From assembly GCA_903928325.1 (NCBI GenBank), contig CAIYQF010000277.1, forward strand, positions 1-23,684: a stretch of 23,684 bases of DNA, written 5' to 3'. The translations under genes were made by a program, and so were the position numbers. The DNA comes from an uncultured beta proteobacterium. GTDB taxonomy: Bacteria > Pseudomonadota > Gammaproteobacteria > Burkholderiales > Burkholderiaceae_C. Shown here piece after piece: positions 13,555 through 21,478 of the stretch; position 1 is the stretch's first letter, and each line of letters begins with the position of its first letter. The notes under the pieces were generated by a model. It searched no databases, had not been told where the DNA came from, and saw only the letters and a program-made list of their open reading frames with translations.

Positions 13555-15858
13555 ATGACCGAGTCCGAGTCCAATGAAGTGTGTTCTTTGGACATTGGCA
13601 TTGGCGGCATGACCTGCGCCTCGTGCGTGGGGCGGGTGGAGAAAGCGCTCAAGCGCGTGTCTGGCGTGCAAAACGCCAACGTGAATCTGGCCACTGAGTC
13701 GGCGCGCATCGCCTTTTCGGCGGACTTAGCGCAAACCGCGCACATGGAAGCTTTGTTGCGCCGCGCAGTGCGAGACGCCGGTTACGAGCCCAAGGCCGCC
13801 GATGCGGCCATTGACAGTCCAGACGCGGGCGCCTGGGACGGCTTTGCGCCGGTAGCCTGGGGCTTGGCTTTGTCTTTGCCGCTGGTCTTGCCTATGCTGG
13901 GCGATTTGCTGGGCCAGCATTGGATGCTGGCGCCCATCTGGCAGTTCGCCTTGGCTACGCCGGTGCAGTTTGTGCTGGGCGCTCGCTTTTACATTGCGGC
14001 TTGGCATGCGGTCAAAAACGGCAGCGGCAATATGGACCTGCTGGTGGCGCTGGGCACCACGGCGGGCTGGGCCTTGTCGGTGTGGTTGTGGCTCAGCGCT
14101 CCGGCCGGGGCCATGGTGCATTTGTACTTTGAAGGCTCGGCGCTGGTGATCAGCCTGGTGCTGCTGGGCAAGTGGCTGGAAGTGCGGGCCAAGCGGCAAA
14201 CGACGTCGGCCATTCGCGCCCTGCACGCGCTGCGCCCTGAGCGAGCCCATTTGTTGCGCCCCGAGGGCGAGGTGGACGTGCCGGTGGCCGAGGTGCTGGT
14301 GGGCGACACCTTGGTGGTCAAGCCCGGCGAGCGCTTTGCGGTGGACGGGCTGGTGCACGAGGGCGCCACCCAGGTCGACGAGTCCATGCTGACCGGCGAA
14401 TCGCTGCCCGTGGCCAAAGAGGCTGGTGCGCGGGTGACCGGTGGTTCCATCAACGGCGAAGGCCGGGTGCTGGTGCGCGTGACGGCGGTGGGCGCGCAAA
14501 CCATGCTGTCGAACATCATCCGTCTGGTAGAAGACGCGCAGGCCGCCAAGGCGCCTATCCAGCGCCTGGTGGACCAGGTCAGTGCCGTGTTTGTACCGGT
14601 GGTCTTGCTGCTGGCGGTGGCGACACTTTTGGCGTGGTGGCTCACGGGCCACAGTTTTGAACTGGCGCTGATACGCGCCGTGGCGGTGCTGGTGATTGCT
14701 TGCCCCTGCGCGCTGGGCCTGGCCACTCCGGTGGCCATCATGGCGGGGACCGGGGTGGCAGCGAAGTACGGCATTTTGATCAAGGACGCGCAGGCGCTGG
14801 AATTGGCGCATAGGGTGAGCGTGGTGGCTTTGGACAAAACCGGCACACTGACGGTGGGCCACCCGCAGCTCAAATCCCTGCTGGCGATCGATGCGATGGT
14901 TGTGTCTGCACCGCCAAGCAGCGGCACGGCTATGGATCCGGAATGGCTGCAGATTTGCGCCAGCTTGCAAAGCGGCAGCGAGCACCCTTTGGCCCACGCC
15001 GTGGTGGAGCGCGCTGCAGCGCTGGGATTGGCGCTGTTGCCCGTGGCGGCGGTGCGCTCGGTGTCCGGGCGCGGCACCGAAGGCCAAGTGGACCAGCAGA
15101 CCTACTCCTTGGGCAGTCTGCGCTGGATGCAAGAGTTGGGTGCCCAGGCTGATGCGCAAACGGTGATGGGCCAAACCTTTGCTGCCCAAGCGAGTGCCTT
15201 GGAGGCCGAGGGCGCCAGCGTTTCCGCGCTGGCGCAGCAAGTGGACGGCGCGTGGCAGCTGCGCGCCTTGCTGGCCTTTGCGGATGAGCCCAAGCCCGGC
15301 GCCAAAGAGGCGATTGCCCAATTGCGTGCCCTTGGTATTCGCACGGTGATGGTGTCCGGCGACAACTGGGGCGCCGCGCGCGCCATGGCGCGCCGCCTGG
15401 GACTGGACTCCAGCCCCGGCAGTGCGGAGGTACTTGCCGAAGTGCTGCCGGGCGACAAGGCGGCCAAGATCACGGCGCTCAAGGGCGACGCGCATGAGCG
15501 CTTTGTGGTCGCCATGGTGGGCGACGGTGTGAACGACGCCCCAGCGTTGGCGGCGGCCGATGTGGGCATGGCCATGGCCAATAGCGGCGGGGGCGGCACC
15601 GACGTGGCCATGCACGCCGCCGGCATTACCCTGATGCGCGGCGAGCCGCGCTTGGTGGCTGCCGCCCTGGATATTTCCCGGCGCACCGTGTCCAAGATCC
15701 GGCAAAACCTGTTTTGGGCTTTTTTCTACAACGCCGCAGGCATTCCGCTCGCAGCCTTGGGCTACCTGAACCCGGTGCTGGCGGGCGCTGCCATGGCGCT
15801 GAGTTCGGTCAGCGTCATGGCCAACGCCTTGCTGCTCAAGCGCTGGAAGGGGCCTTGA
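13555..15858 (+). CDS. copA: Cu(I)-translocating P1B-type ATPase
   Basis: CopA exports Cu(I) across the inner membrane with ATP. It has 767 residues. One N-terminal HMA domain with GMTCASC (Cys21, Cys24) is followed by about eight membrane helices. TGES (280-283) is the actuator loop, CPC (383-385) the intramembrane copper site, DKTGT (phosphorylated Asp427) the P domain, His477-Pro478 the SEHPLA nucleotide-binding signature, and GDGVNDAP (656-663) the hinge. The last helices carry YN near FFYNAAG and MALSSVSVMANA, the other copper ligands of the P1B-1 group. AAAGG lies nine bases before the ATG. It is divergent from copZ. Only one metal-binding domain is present; many relatives have two. Confidence 0.97.
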   Translation: MTESESNEVCSLDIGIGGMTCASCVGRVEKALKRVSGVQNANVNLATESARIAFSADLAQTAHMEALLRRAVRDAGYEPKAADAAIDSPDAGAWDGFAPVAWGLALSLPLVLPMLGDLLGQHWMLAPIWQFALATPVQFVLGARFYIAAWHAVKNGSGNMDLLVALGTTAGWALSVWLWLSAPAGAMVHLYFEGSALVISLVLLGKWLEVRAKRQTTSAIRALHALRPERAHLLRPEGEVDVPVAEVLVGDTLVVKPGERFAVDGLVHEGATQVDESMLTGESLPVAKEAGARVTGGSINGEGRVLVRVTAVGAQTMLSNIIRLVEDAQAAKAPIQRLVDQVSAVFVPVVLLLAVATLLAWWLTGHSFELALIRAVAVLVIACPCALGLATPVAIMAGTGVAAKYGILIKDAQALELAHRVSVVALDKTGTLTVGHPQLKSLLAIDAMVVSAPPSSGTAMDPEWLQICASLQSGSEHPLAHAVVERAAALGLALLPVAAVRSVSGRGTEGQVDQQTYSLGSLRWMQELGAQADAQTVMGQTFAAQASALEAEGASVSALAQQVDGAWQLRALLAFADEPKPGAKEAIAQLRALGIRTVMVSGDNWGAARAMARRLGLDSSPGSAEVLAEVLPGDKAAKITALKGDAHERFVVAMVGDGVNDAPALAAADVGMAMANSGGGGTDVAMHAAGITLMRGEPRLVAAALDISRRTVSKIRQNLFWAFFYNAAGIPLAALGYLNPVLAGAAMALSSVSVMANALLLKRWKGP

Positions 15859-15880
15859 TCGGCCCGTTTACTCCGGTGGT

Positions 15881-17002
15881 TCAGTCGCCCAGCGCCGGGT
15901 AGTCGGTGTAGCCCTGGGCGCCGCCGCCGTAAAAGGTGCTGCGGTCCGCTGGGTTGAGTGGCGCGCCTTCACGCAGGCGGCGGGTCAGGTCGGGGTTGGA
16001 GATAAAGGGCTTGCCAAAAGCCACCAGGTCGGCGCCGCTGGCCAGGGCCTGGTTCGCCAAGGGCAAGTCATAGGCGTTGTTGACCATCCAGGCGGCGCGG
16101 CCACCGGCGCTGCGGTAGCTCTGGCGCAGGGCGGCGTAGTCAAACGGTGTTTCGCCTTGCTGGTAGTCGCGTTCGGCGCCGGTGGAGCCTTCAATCACGT
16201 GCACATAGGCCAAGCCCAGCGGCGCGAGTTGCTGCACCACGTAGTCAAACAGGTGTTGTGGATGCGGGTCAGCGGCGTCGTTCGCCGGGGTGACCGGTGA
16301 CAGGCGCAGCGCCACATGGGCGCCACCGATCTCGGCGCATACCGCCTGCATTACTTCCACCAACAGGCGGGCGCGGTTCTCGATGCTGCCGCCATAGGCG
16401 TCTGTGCGGTGGTTGGAGCCACTGCGCAAGAACTGGTCGAGCAAATAGCCGTTGGCGGCGTGCACTTCCACCCCGTCAAAACCGGCGGCCATGGCGTTGC
16501 GTGCGGCGTGCCGGTAGTCGGCCACGATACCGGGCAGCTCGTCCAAGCGCAGTGCGCGCGGCTCGGAGGTGGCTACGAAACGCGGCACGCCGTCGGTGAT
16601 CAGCACGGTTTTGGTTTTGGCGGTCATGGCCGAAGGCGCGACTGGCGCCTGGCCGTCGGGCTGCAAATCGACGTGAGAGACGCGCCCCACGTGCCAGAGC
16701 TGCATGAATATCTTGCCCCCTGCCGCGTGTACGGACGCGGTGACTGGCTTCCAGGCCTGCACCTGGGCGTCGCTCCAGATGCCGGGCACGTCGGAATAGC
16801 CCTGGCCCTGGTGGCTGATGGCGGTGGCCTCGGTGATGATCAGTCCGGCGCCATTGTGTGGGTGAGCGCGCTGGGTGTAGTAGGTGACCATGGCGGCGGT
16901 GGCCAGGGCGCCGGGGGCGCGGTTGCGGGTGAGCGGCGCCATGACGGCGCGGTTGGCCAGCGTGATGGGGCCAAGGGCCAGGGGGTCGAACAAAGTGGTC
17001 AT
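15881..17002 (-). CDS. Old Yellow Enzyme family FMN-dependent alkene reductase (NemA-like)
   Basis: This is an NAD(P)H-dependent flavoenzyme that reduces activated C=C bonds (and in relatives nitro compounds or N-ethylmaleimide). The 373 residues form a TIM barrel. Landmarks are LGPITLANRAVMAPLTRNRA (FMN binding), EATAISHQGQGY, QLWHVGRVSH, the substrate-binding pair His181 and Asn184 in VHAANGYLLDQF, HRTDAYGGSIENRARLL with Tyr203, and GADLVAFGKPFISNPDL for the phosphate of FMN. It is divergent from the MFS transporter with a palindrome between them, which suggests shared control, for example by a TetR-type regulator located elsewhere. The natural substrate is unknown. Confidence 0.94.
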   Translation of the reverse strand: MTTLFDPLALGPITLANRAVMAPLTRNRAPGALATAAMVTYYTQRAHPHNGAGLIITEATAISHQGQGYSDVPGIWSDAQVQAWKPVTASVHAAGGKIFMQLWHVGRVSHVDLQPDGQAPVAPSAMTAKTKTVLITDGVPRFVATSEPRALRLDELPGIVADYRHAARNAMAAGFDGVEVHAANGYLLDQFLRSGSNHRTDAYGGSIENRARLLVEVMQAVCAEIGGAHVALRLSPVTPANDAADPHPQHLFDYVVQQLAPLGLAYVHVIEGSTGAERDYQQGETPFDYAALRQSYRSAGGRAAWMVNNAYDLPLANQALASGADLVAFGKPFISNPDLTRRLREGAPLNPADRSTFYGGGAQGYTDYPALGD

Positions 17003-17083
17003 AGGGGCTTTCAGAAAATCGGGCTTGCAGGTGTGCGAAATGCAGTGTCGTTTGCGCAGCAGGCATGCGCGGTGGGCCAGCGC

Positions 17084-17098
17084 ACAATCGCGGATTGT
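17084..17098. promoter_or_regulatory. operator-like inverted repeat between the OYE and MFS genes
   Basis: ACAATC-GCG-GATTGT is a perfect 6-bp inverted repeat with a 3-bp centre. It lies 20 bp before the MFS start and 82 bp before the OYE start, in a 115-bp divergent gap. A TetR-, MarR- or LysR-type regulator could bind here. No such gene is in the window. Confidence 0.4.
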
Positions 17099-17117
17099 TT
17101 GTCTGCTTGGAGCGTTT

Positions 17118-18323
17118 GTGTCCTCACCGCTGCGTCCACTATTTTGGCTTGCTTTGGCCCTGTCGGTGGGTGCGGCTGTCTCCTTGGGTGTGACGCGCTT
17201 TGCCTATGGTTTGCTGCTGCCGGGCATGCGCACTGATCTGGGCTGGAGCTACACCTTGGCCGGCGCCATGAACACGGCTAACGCCGTGGGATATTTGCTC
17301 GGCGCGCTGGCCATGCCGGGGCTGATGCGCCGGGTGTCACCCACGGTTTTGCTGTGGACGGGCTCGCTCTTGGCGGCTCTTTTCATGGGCTTGTGCGGCT
17401 TTTTTACCGATGCTTCGGTCTTGCTGGTGCAGCGCCTGCTGGCCGGGTTGGCCAGCGCGCTGGTGTTTGTGGCAGGGGGCTTGCTGGCCGCGCGCTTGGG
17501 CAGTCGCGCACCTGCGCAGGCTGGTTTGTTGCTGGGCGTGTACTACGGCGGCACCGGGCTGGGGATTACGCTCTCGGCGCTCTTAGTGCCCTGGGTGCTG
17601 GATGCCTTTGCGGACCAGGCGCACAACTGGCGCTTTGCCTGGTGGGCGCTGGCGCTGCTGTGTTTTGCCGCCACCGCCTTGCTGCGTTGGCCCGCGCGGG
17701 TGATGGCGCAGTGGGAGCAGATGCCCGCAGCCGCTGCGGCGACGGATGCTGGCGCCCCAAGAGTGTTTGGCTGGCGCGTGTTTGGTTTTGCGCTGGCAGG
17801 CTATGGCATGTTTGGCGTGGGCTACATCGGCTACATGACATTTGCTGTGGCGCTCTTGCGTGCGCAAGGCGCAAGCGCCCAGGCGGTGACGGTGTTTTAT
17901 GGCCTGCTGGGGTTGGCGGTGGTGGCTTCGTCGCGCATTTGGGCCGACTTGCTTAACCGCCACCAGGGCGGCGGCGCGATGGCGCGGCTCAATGCGCTGC
18001 TGGGGCTGGCGGTGTTGCTGCCTGCGGTGACCCAGAGTTTTGCGGTGGTGGTGGCCTCAGGGCTGCTGTTTGGCGGTGTGTTTTTGTCGATCGTGGCGTC
18101 GAGCACGGCACTGGTGCGCCACAACCTGCCGCCTAGCACCTGGGCCACAGGCATCAGCGCTTTCACTATCGTGTTTGCCGCCGGGCAAATTGTGGGCCCC
18201 ACGCTGGTGGGTTGGATTGCTGACGGTGCTGGCGGCTTAGAGCGCGGCTTGCTGGTGTCGGCGCTGGCCTTGTGGCTGGGCGCGGCGCTGGCTTGGCGGC
18301 AGCGGCCGCTGGTGCGCCGTTAA
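17118..18323 (+). CDS. MFS transporter (YbfB/YjiJ-like)
   Basis: This is a 401-residue major facilitator with about twelve hydrophobic helices. The start (SPLRPLFWLALALSVGAAV), VTRFAYGLLLPGMRTDLGWS and AGAMNTANAVGYLLGA match the YbfB/YjiJ group of uncharacterised exporters. GVYYGGTGLGI lies near the middle. The chosen GTG at 17118 has GGAG at 17109-17112. The frame runs upstream to 16884, but that part overlaps the OYE gene and is Arg-rich, so it is not coding. The substrate is unknown. Placement beside an alkene reductase suggests efflux or uptake of a reactive organic compound. Its TAA overlaps the GMC stop by 4 bp. Confidence 0.88.
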   Translation: MSSPLRPLFWLALALSVGAAVSLGVTRFAYGLLLPGMRTDLGWSYTLAGAMNTANAVGYLLGALAMPGLMRRVSPTVLLWTGSLLAALFMGLCGFFTDASVLLVQRLLAGLASALVFVAGGLLAARLGSRAPAQAGLLLGVYYGGTGLGITLSALLVPWVLDAFADQAHNWRFAWWALALLCFAATALLRWPARVMAQWEQMPAAAAATDAGAPRVFGWRVFGFALAGYGMFGVGYIGYMTFAVALLRAQGASAQAVTVFYGLLGLAVVASSRIWADLLNRHQGGGAMARLNALLGLAVLLPAVTQSFAVVVASGLLFGGVFLSIVASSTALVRHNLPPSTWATGISAFTIVFAAGQIVGPTLVGWIADGAGGLERGLLVSALALWLGAALAWRQRPLVRR

Positions 18324-19945
18324 GCGCCGCTGCGGATCATCTCAGCGGCTTTTTCCGCAATCATGATGGTGGGCGCCGTGGTGTTGCCGCCGGTGAGCGT
18401 GGGCATGATGGACGCGTCCACCACGCGCAGGCCCTGCACGCCGTGCACCCGCAGCTGCGCGTCTACGACTGCCATCGGGTCGCTGTGCGGGCCCATTTTG
18501 CAGGTGCCGCAGGGGTGGTATTCGGTGTCGGAGTGGTCGCGCAAAAAGGCTTCGATTTGCTTGGGGTTGTTGCGCTCCACCGGGTAAAGCATCTCGCCCC
18601 GGTAGGCGTCAAAAGGACGGGCCTGCAAAATGTCCATGCCGATTTGCGTCCCCTTGACCAGGGTGGCCATGTCGTCGGGGTGCGTGAAAAAGCCCACGTC
18701 GATCAGCGGCGCGTCGGTGGACTTTGGGCTTTGCAGGCTGACGCTGCCACGGCTCTTGGGGCGGCACAGGGTCACGTGCAGGGTGTAGCCGTGGCCGAGA
18801 TGGGTATTGCGGTTGTGGTCGTCAATGATGCCGGTGCACAGGGCGAGCTGGATGTCGGGCTTGTCGGCGCCGGGGTCGGTTTTCAAAAAGCCTTGCGACT
18901 CGGCCACGTTGGACGTAACCCAGCCGGTACGCTTGTTGCGCCATTGGAAAATCGCTTTGACTACGTCTACCAGGCCGCGCAGTGAAATGCCCATCGCCGC
19001 CTCGGTGCGCGCCGTGCGCTGGATGAGCACCGTGGTCACGTGGTCTTGCAGGTTTTGCCCCACGCCGGGCAGCGTGTGCACCGTGGCAATGCCATGGGCC
19101 TGCAGCTGCGACTGCGGCCCGATTCCAGAGAGCATCAGCAACTGCGGGGAACCAAAGGCCCCGGCGCTCAAAATTACCTCGCGCGTGGCGGTCGCCTGCA
19201 GGGTCTGGCCGTTGTGCAGGTATTGCACGCCGGTGGCGCGTTTGCCTTCCATCAGCACGCGCTCGGTGTGGGCCTGGGTGATCACGGTCAGGTTGCTGCG
19301 GCCCATGTTGGGCGTAATAAAGGCCTTGGCCGCGCTGCAGCGCTCACCATTGGCTTGCATGGCCTGGGTAGGGCCGCAGCCGAGTTGCTGTTCGCCGTTG
19401 TAGTCGGGCGTGCGGGGCAGGCCGGTTTGCTCGCAGGCCTGGAAAAACACCTCGTTCAGGGGGCTCGGGCTGCGCAGGTAGCTCACCTGCAGCGGGCCAT
19501 CGGCGCCGCGGTAGGCGGTGGCGCCATAGCAGTGGTTGTGTTCAGAGCGCTTGAACAGGGGCAGCACTTCGTCAAAGCTCCAGCCGGGGTTGCCCAGGCT
19601 GGCCCAGTGGTCGTAGTCGGCGCGGTGGCCGCGGGTGTAAACCATGGCGTTGATCGAGGTGCTGCCGCCCATCACCTTGCCGCGTGGCTGGTAGCCGCGC
19701 CGCCCGTTAAAGCCGGGCTGGGGCACCGTCTCGTAGCTCCAGTTGTGAATTTTGAGAGGCGCGCTGACCGCAAAGCCCATGGGCGCGTGGATCAGCACCG
19801 AGTTGTCGGGGCCGCCGGCCTCTAGCAGGCAGACGCGCACGCCCGGGTCTTCGCTCAGGCGGCTGGCCACCACGCAGCCGGCGCCGCCGCCGCCCACCAC
19901 AATGTAGTCAAAGGTTTGGGCAGCTGGTGTGGTGCTGGTGTTCAT
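18320..19945 (-). CDS. GMC family FAD-dependent alcohol dehydrogenase (choline dehydrogenase/AlkJ-like)
   Basis: This flavoprotein oxidises an alcohol to an aldehyde, in relatives passing electrons to the quinone pool. It has 541 residues. The N-terminal FAD motif is VVGGGGAGC (16-24), with LLEAGG closing the Rossmann fold. The two GMC signatures are GKVMGGSTSINAMVYTRG (about 90-107) and GAFGSPQLLMLSGIG. The active site shows His477 in YHPCGTCKMG and Asn521 in GGNTTAPT, so catalysis looks intact. It follows the aldehyde dehydrogenase by 10 bp on the same strand, which makes a two-step alcohol-to-acid route likely. Choline is one possible substrate, but the partner ALDH is not of the betaine aldehyde type, so a long-chain or aromatic alcohol is more likely. 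Confidence 0.93.
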   Translation of the reverse strand: MNTSTTPAAQTFDYIVVGGGGAGCVVASRLSEDPGVRVCLLEAGGPDNSVLIHAPMGFAVSAPLKIHNWSYETVPQPGFNGRRGYQPRGKVMGGSTSINAMVYTRGHRADYDHWASLGNPGWSFDEVLPLFKRSEHNHCYGATAYRGADGPLQVSYLRSPSPLNEVFFQACEQTGLPRTPDYNGEQQLGCGPTQAMQANGERCSAAKAFITPNMGRSNLTVITQAHTERVLMEGKRATGVQYLHNGQTLQATATREVILSAGAFGSPQLLMLSGIGPQSQLQAHGIATVHTLPGVGQNLQDHVTTVLIQRTARTEAAMGISLRGLVDVVKAIFQWRNKRTGWVTSNVAESQGFLKTDPGADKPDIQLALCTGIIDDHNRNTHLGHGYTLHVTLCRPKSRGSVSLQSPKSTDAPLIDVGFFTHPDDMATLVKGTQIGMDILQARPFDAYRGEMLYPVERNNPKQIEAFLRDHSDTEYHPCGTCKMGPHSDPMAVVDAQLRVHGVQGLRVVDASIMPTLTGGNTTAPTIMIAEKAAEMIRSGA

Positions 19946-19955
19946 GGTGTCGCCT

Positions 19956-21398
19956 TTACTTGGTCAGAAACTGGAGGTATTTGCTGGCAAATGTGGTGTA
20001 CGGTGGCCAAAGAAACTTAACGGCGCTAAATCGCGCCTGGTAGAACACCGGCCGCATTTTGGAGAAGGTGACAAAGCCTTCGTAGCCGTGGTAGTGGCCC
20101 ATGCCGCTGTCGCCCACGCCGCCAAAGGGCAGGTCGTGCTGGGCCACATGGAACAAGCCGTCGTTGACGCTCACGCCGCCCGACATCACGCGGTCGATCA
20201 GCATTTGCACTTGCGAGCCATCGTGGCTGAAGGGGTACATCGCCAGCGGACGCGGGCGCTGGTTGATGGCGTGCACCACGTCTTCGAGCGCAGTGTAGGC
20301 CAGCAGCGGCAAGATGGGGCCAAAGATCTCGCGCTGCAGCAAGGCGCAGTTGGCTGGCGCGTTGAGCACCAGGTGCGGCGCAATCTTGCGCGTGGCCGCG
20401 TCCCAGCGTTTGCCCGGAATCAGAGGCACCAGCGTGGCGCCGCCTTGTTCGGCCTCGTCCATTGCGCGTAGCAGGCGTTCAAAAGCGCGCTGGTCGATGA
20501 TGGAGGTGAGGTCGGGCGAGTCCAGTTCGGGGTAGCGCTGGCCGACGATGGCCTTGGCTTCGCTGACAAAGGCGTCGATCTTGCCGGTTGGTACATATGC
20601 GTAGTCGATGGTGGTGCAGATTTGCCCGGCGTTGAGGCATTTCACGTACATCAGGCGCTCAACTGCGCTGCGCAGCGGAAAGTCGTCACAGACGATGGCC
20701 GGTGACTTGCCACCGAGCTCCAGCGTGACTGGGCACAGGTTTTGGGCGGCTGCGGCCATAACCGCGCGCCCGGTTTGGCCCGAGCCGGTGAACAACAGGT
20801 GGTCAAACTTGAGCTGCGAAAACTCCACGCCCACGCCGCCGGTTTCGTCAAAAAACGCCAGTTTGTCGGCTGCAAAGTAGGCCGGCATGGTTTGAATCAG
20901 GTACTGCGCCAGGTGGCGCGAGTTCTCGCTCATCTTGACCATGGCCCGGTTGCCTGCCGCAAAGGTGTAAATTAGGCCGGTAAACGCCAGGTTGATGGGA
21001 AAGTTCCAGGGCACGATGGCGCCCACCACGCCCAGAGGCTGCGGGATGACGCGGTTTTTGGCGCCAAAGAAGTTCATCAGATCGACATGGCGGCGCTGCG
21101 GTCTCATCCACGATTTCAGGTGCTTGAGCACATGGTCCACGCCGTCGATGACGGTAAAGATCTCAGTAAACAGGGTTTCATGGCTGGAGCGGTGGCCGTA
21201 GTCGGCGCTCACCGCCGCAACCAGCGCATCGCGGTGTTCGCGCACATAGGCTTGCAGGCGGCGCAGGTCGTCACGACGTTGCGCCAGGCTCGGGATGGGG
21301 TGCGCCAGGTAGGCGGCGCGCTGCCAGGCCAGGGTGTCGTGCAGCGCCAGGCGGGTGGCTTCGAGGGGTGAACCCAGGGGCAGATCAAGAGCGGACAT
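19956..21398 (-). CDS. aldehyde dehydrogenase (coniferyl aldehyde dehydrogenase-like)
   Basis: This is an NAD(P)-dependent aldehyde dehydrogenase of 480 residues. Key motifs are VPWNFPINL, the dinucleotide-binding FTGSGQTG, the general base Glu227 in TLELGGKSP, the nucleophile Cys261 in NAGQICTTIDY, and EIFGPILPL. The C-terminal end runs on to a hydrophobic FLWPPYTTFASKYLQFL, typical of coniferyl aldehyde and fatty aldehyde dehydrogenases with a shortened N-terminus. AAAGG lies before the ATG. A 16-bp palindrome sits 52 bp upstream. It is probably co-transcribed with the GMC gene and probably oxidises that enzyme's aldehyde product. Confidence 0.93.
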   Translation of the reverse strand: MSALDLPLGSPLEATRLALHDTLAWQRAAYLAHPIPSLAQRRDDLRRLQAYVREHRDALVAAVSADYGHRSSHETLFTEIFTVIDGVDHVLKHLKSWMRPQRRHVDLMNFFGAKNRVIPQPLGVVGAIVPWNFPINLAFTGLIYTFAAGNRAMVKMSENSRHLAQYLIQTMPAYFAADKLAFFDETGGVGVEFSQLKFDHLLFTGSGQTGRAVMAAAAQNLCPVTLELGGKSPAIVCDDFPLRSAVERLMYVKCLNAGQICTTIDYAYVPTGKIDAFVSEAKAIVGQRYPELDSPDLTSIIDQRAFERLLRAMDEAEQGGATLVPLIPGKRWDAATRKIAPHLVLNAPANCALLQREIFGPILPLLAYTALEDVVHAINQRPRPLAMYPFSHDGSQVQMLIDRVMSGGVSVNDGLFHVAQHDLPFGGVGDSGMGHYHGYEGFVTFSKMRPVFYQARFSAVKFLWPPYTTFASKYLQFLTK

Positions 21399-21449
21399 AG
21401 AGGCCTTTCTAAGAGGCTGAACCGCGACAGCGGGTCAGCGCAGGCAAAG

Positions 21450-21465
21450 CATACACCTGTGTATG
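21450..21465. promoter_or_regulatory. operator-like palindrome upstream of the aldehyde dehydrogenase gene
   Basis: CATACAC-CT-GTGTATG is a perfect 7-bp inverted repeat with a 2-bp centre. It lies 52-67 bp before the ALDH start in the 80-bp gap behind the aldolase gene. The size and position fit a repressor or activator site controlling ALDH-GMC separately from the aldolase. No regulator gene is adjacent, so the binding protein is unknown. Confidence 0.45.
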
Positions 21466-21478
21466 GCAGGTCTTGGGC

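Noticed and set aside
13726..15705. A 659-codon open frame on the minus strand opposite copA
   Set aside because: It is His/Arg/Gln-rich with no family resemblance and lies fully antisense to a complete CopA with all its motifs. It is a by-product of high GC at third positions.
16884..17117. Upstream extension of the MFS gene
   Set aside because: It overlaps the OYE coding region and the divergent promoter, and is Arg-rich. The GTG at 17118 has a good ribosome binding site and starts at the first helix.
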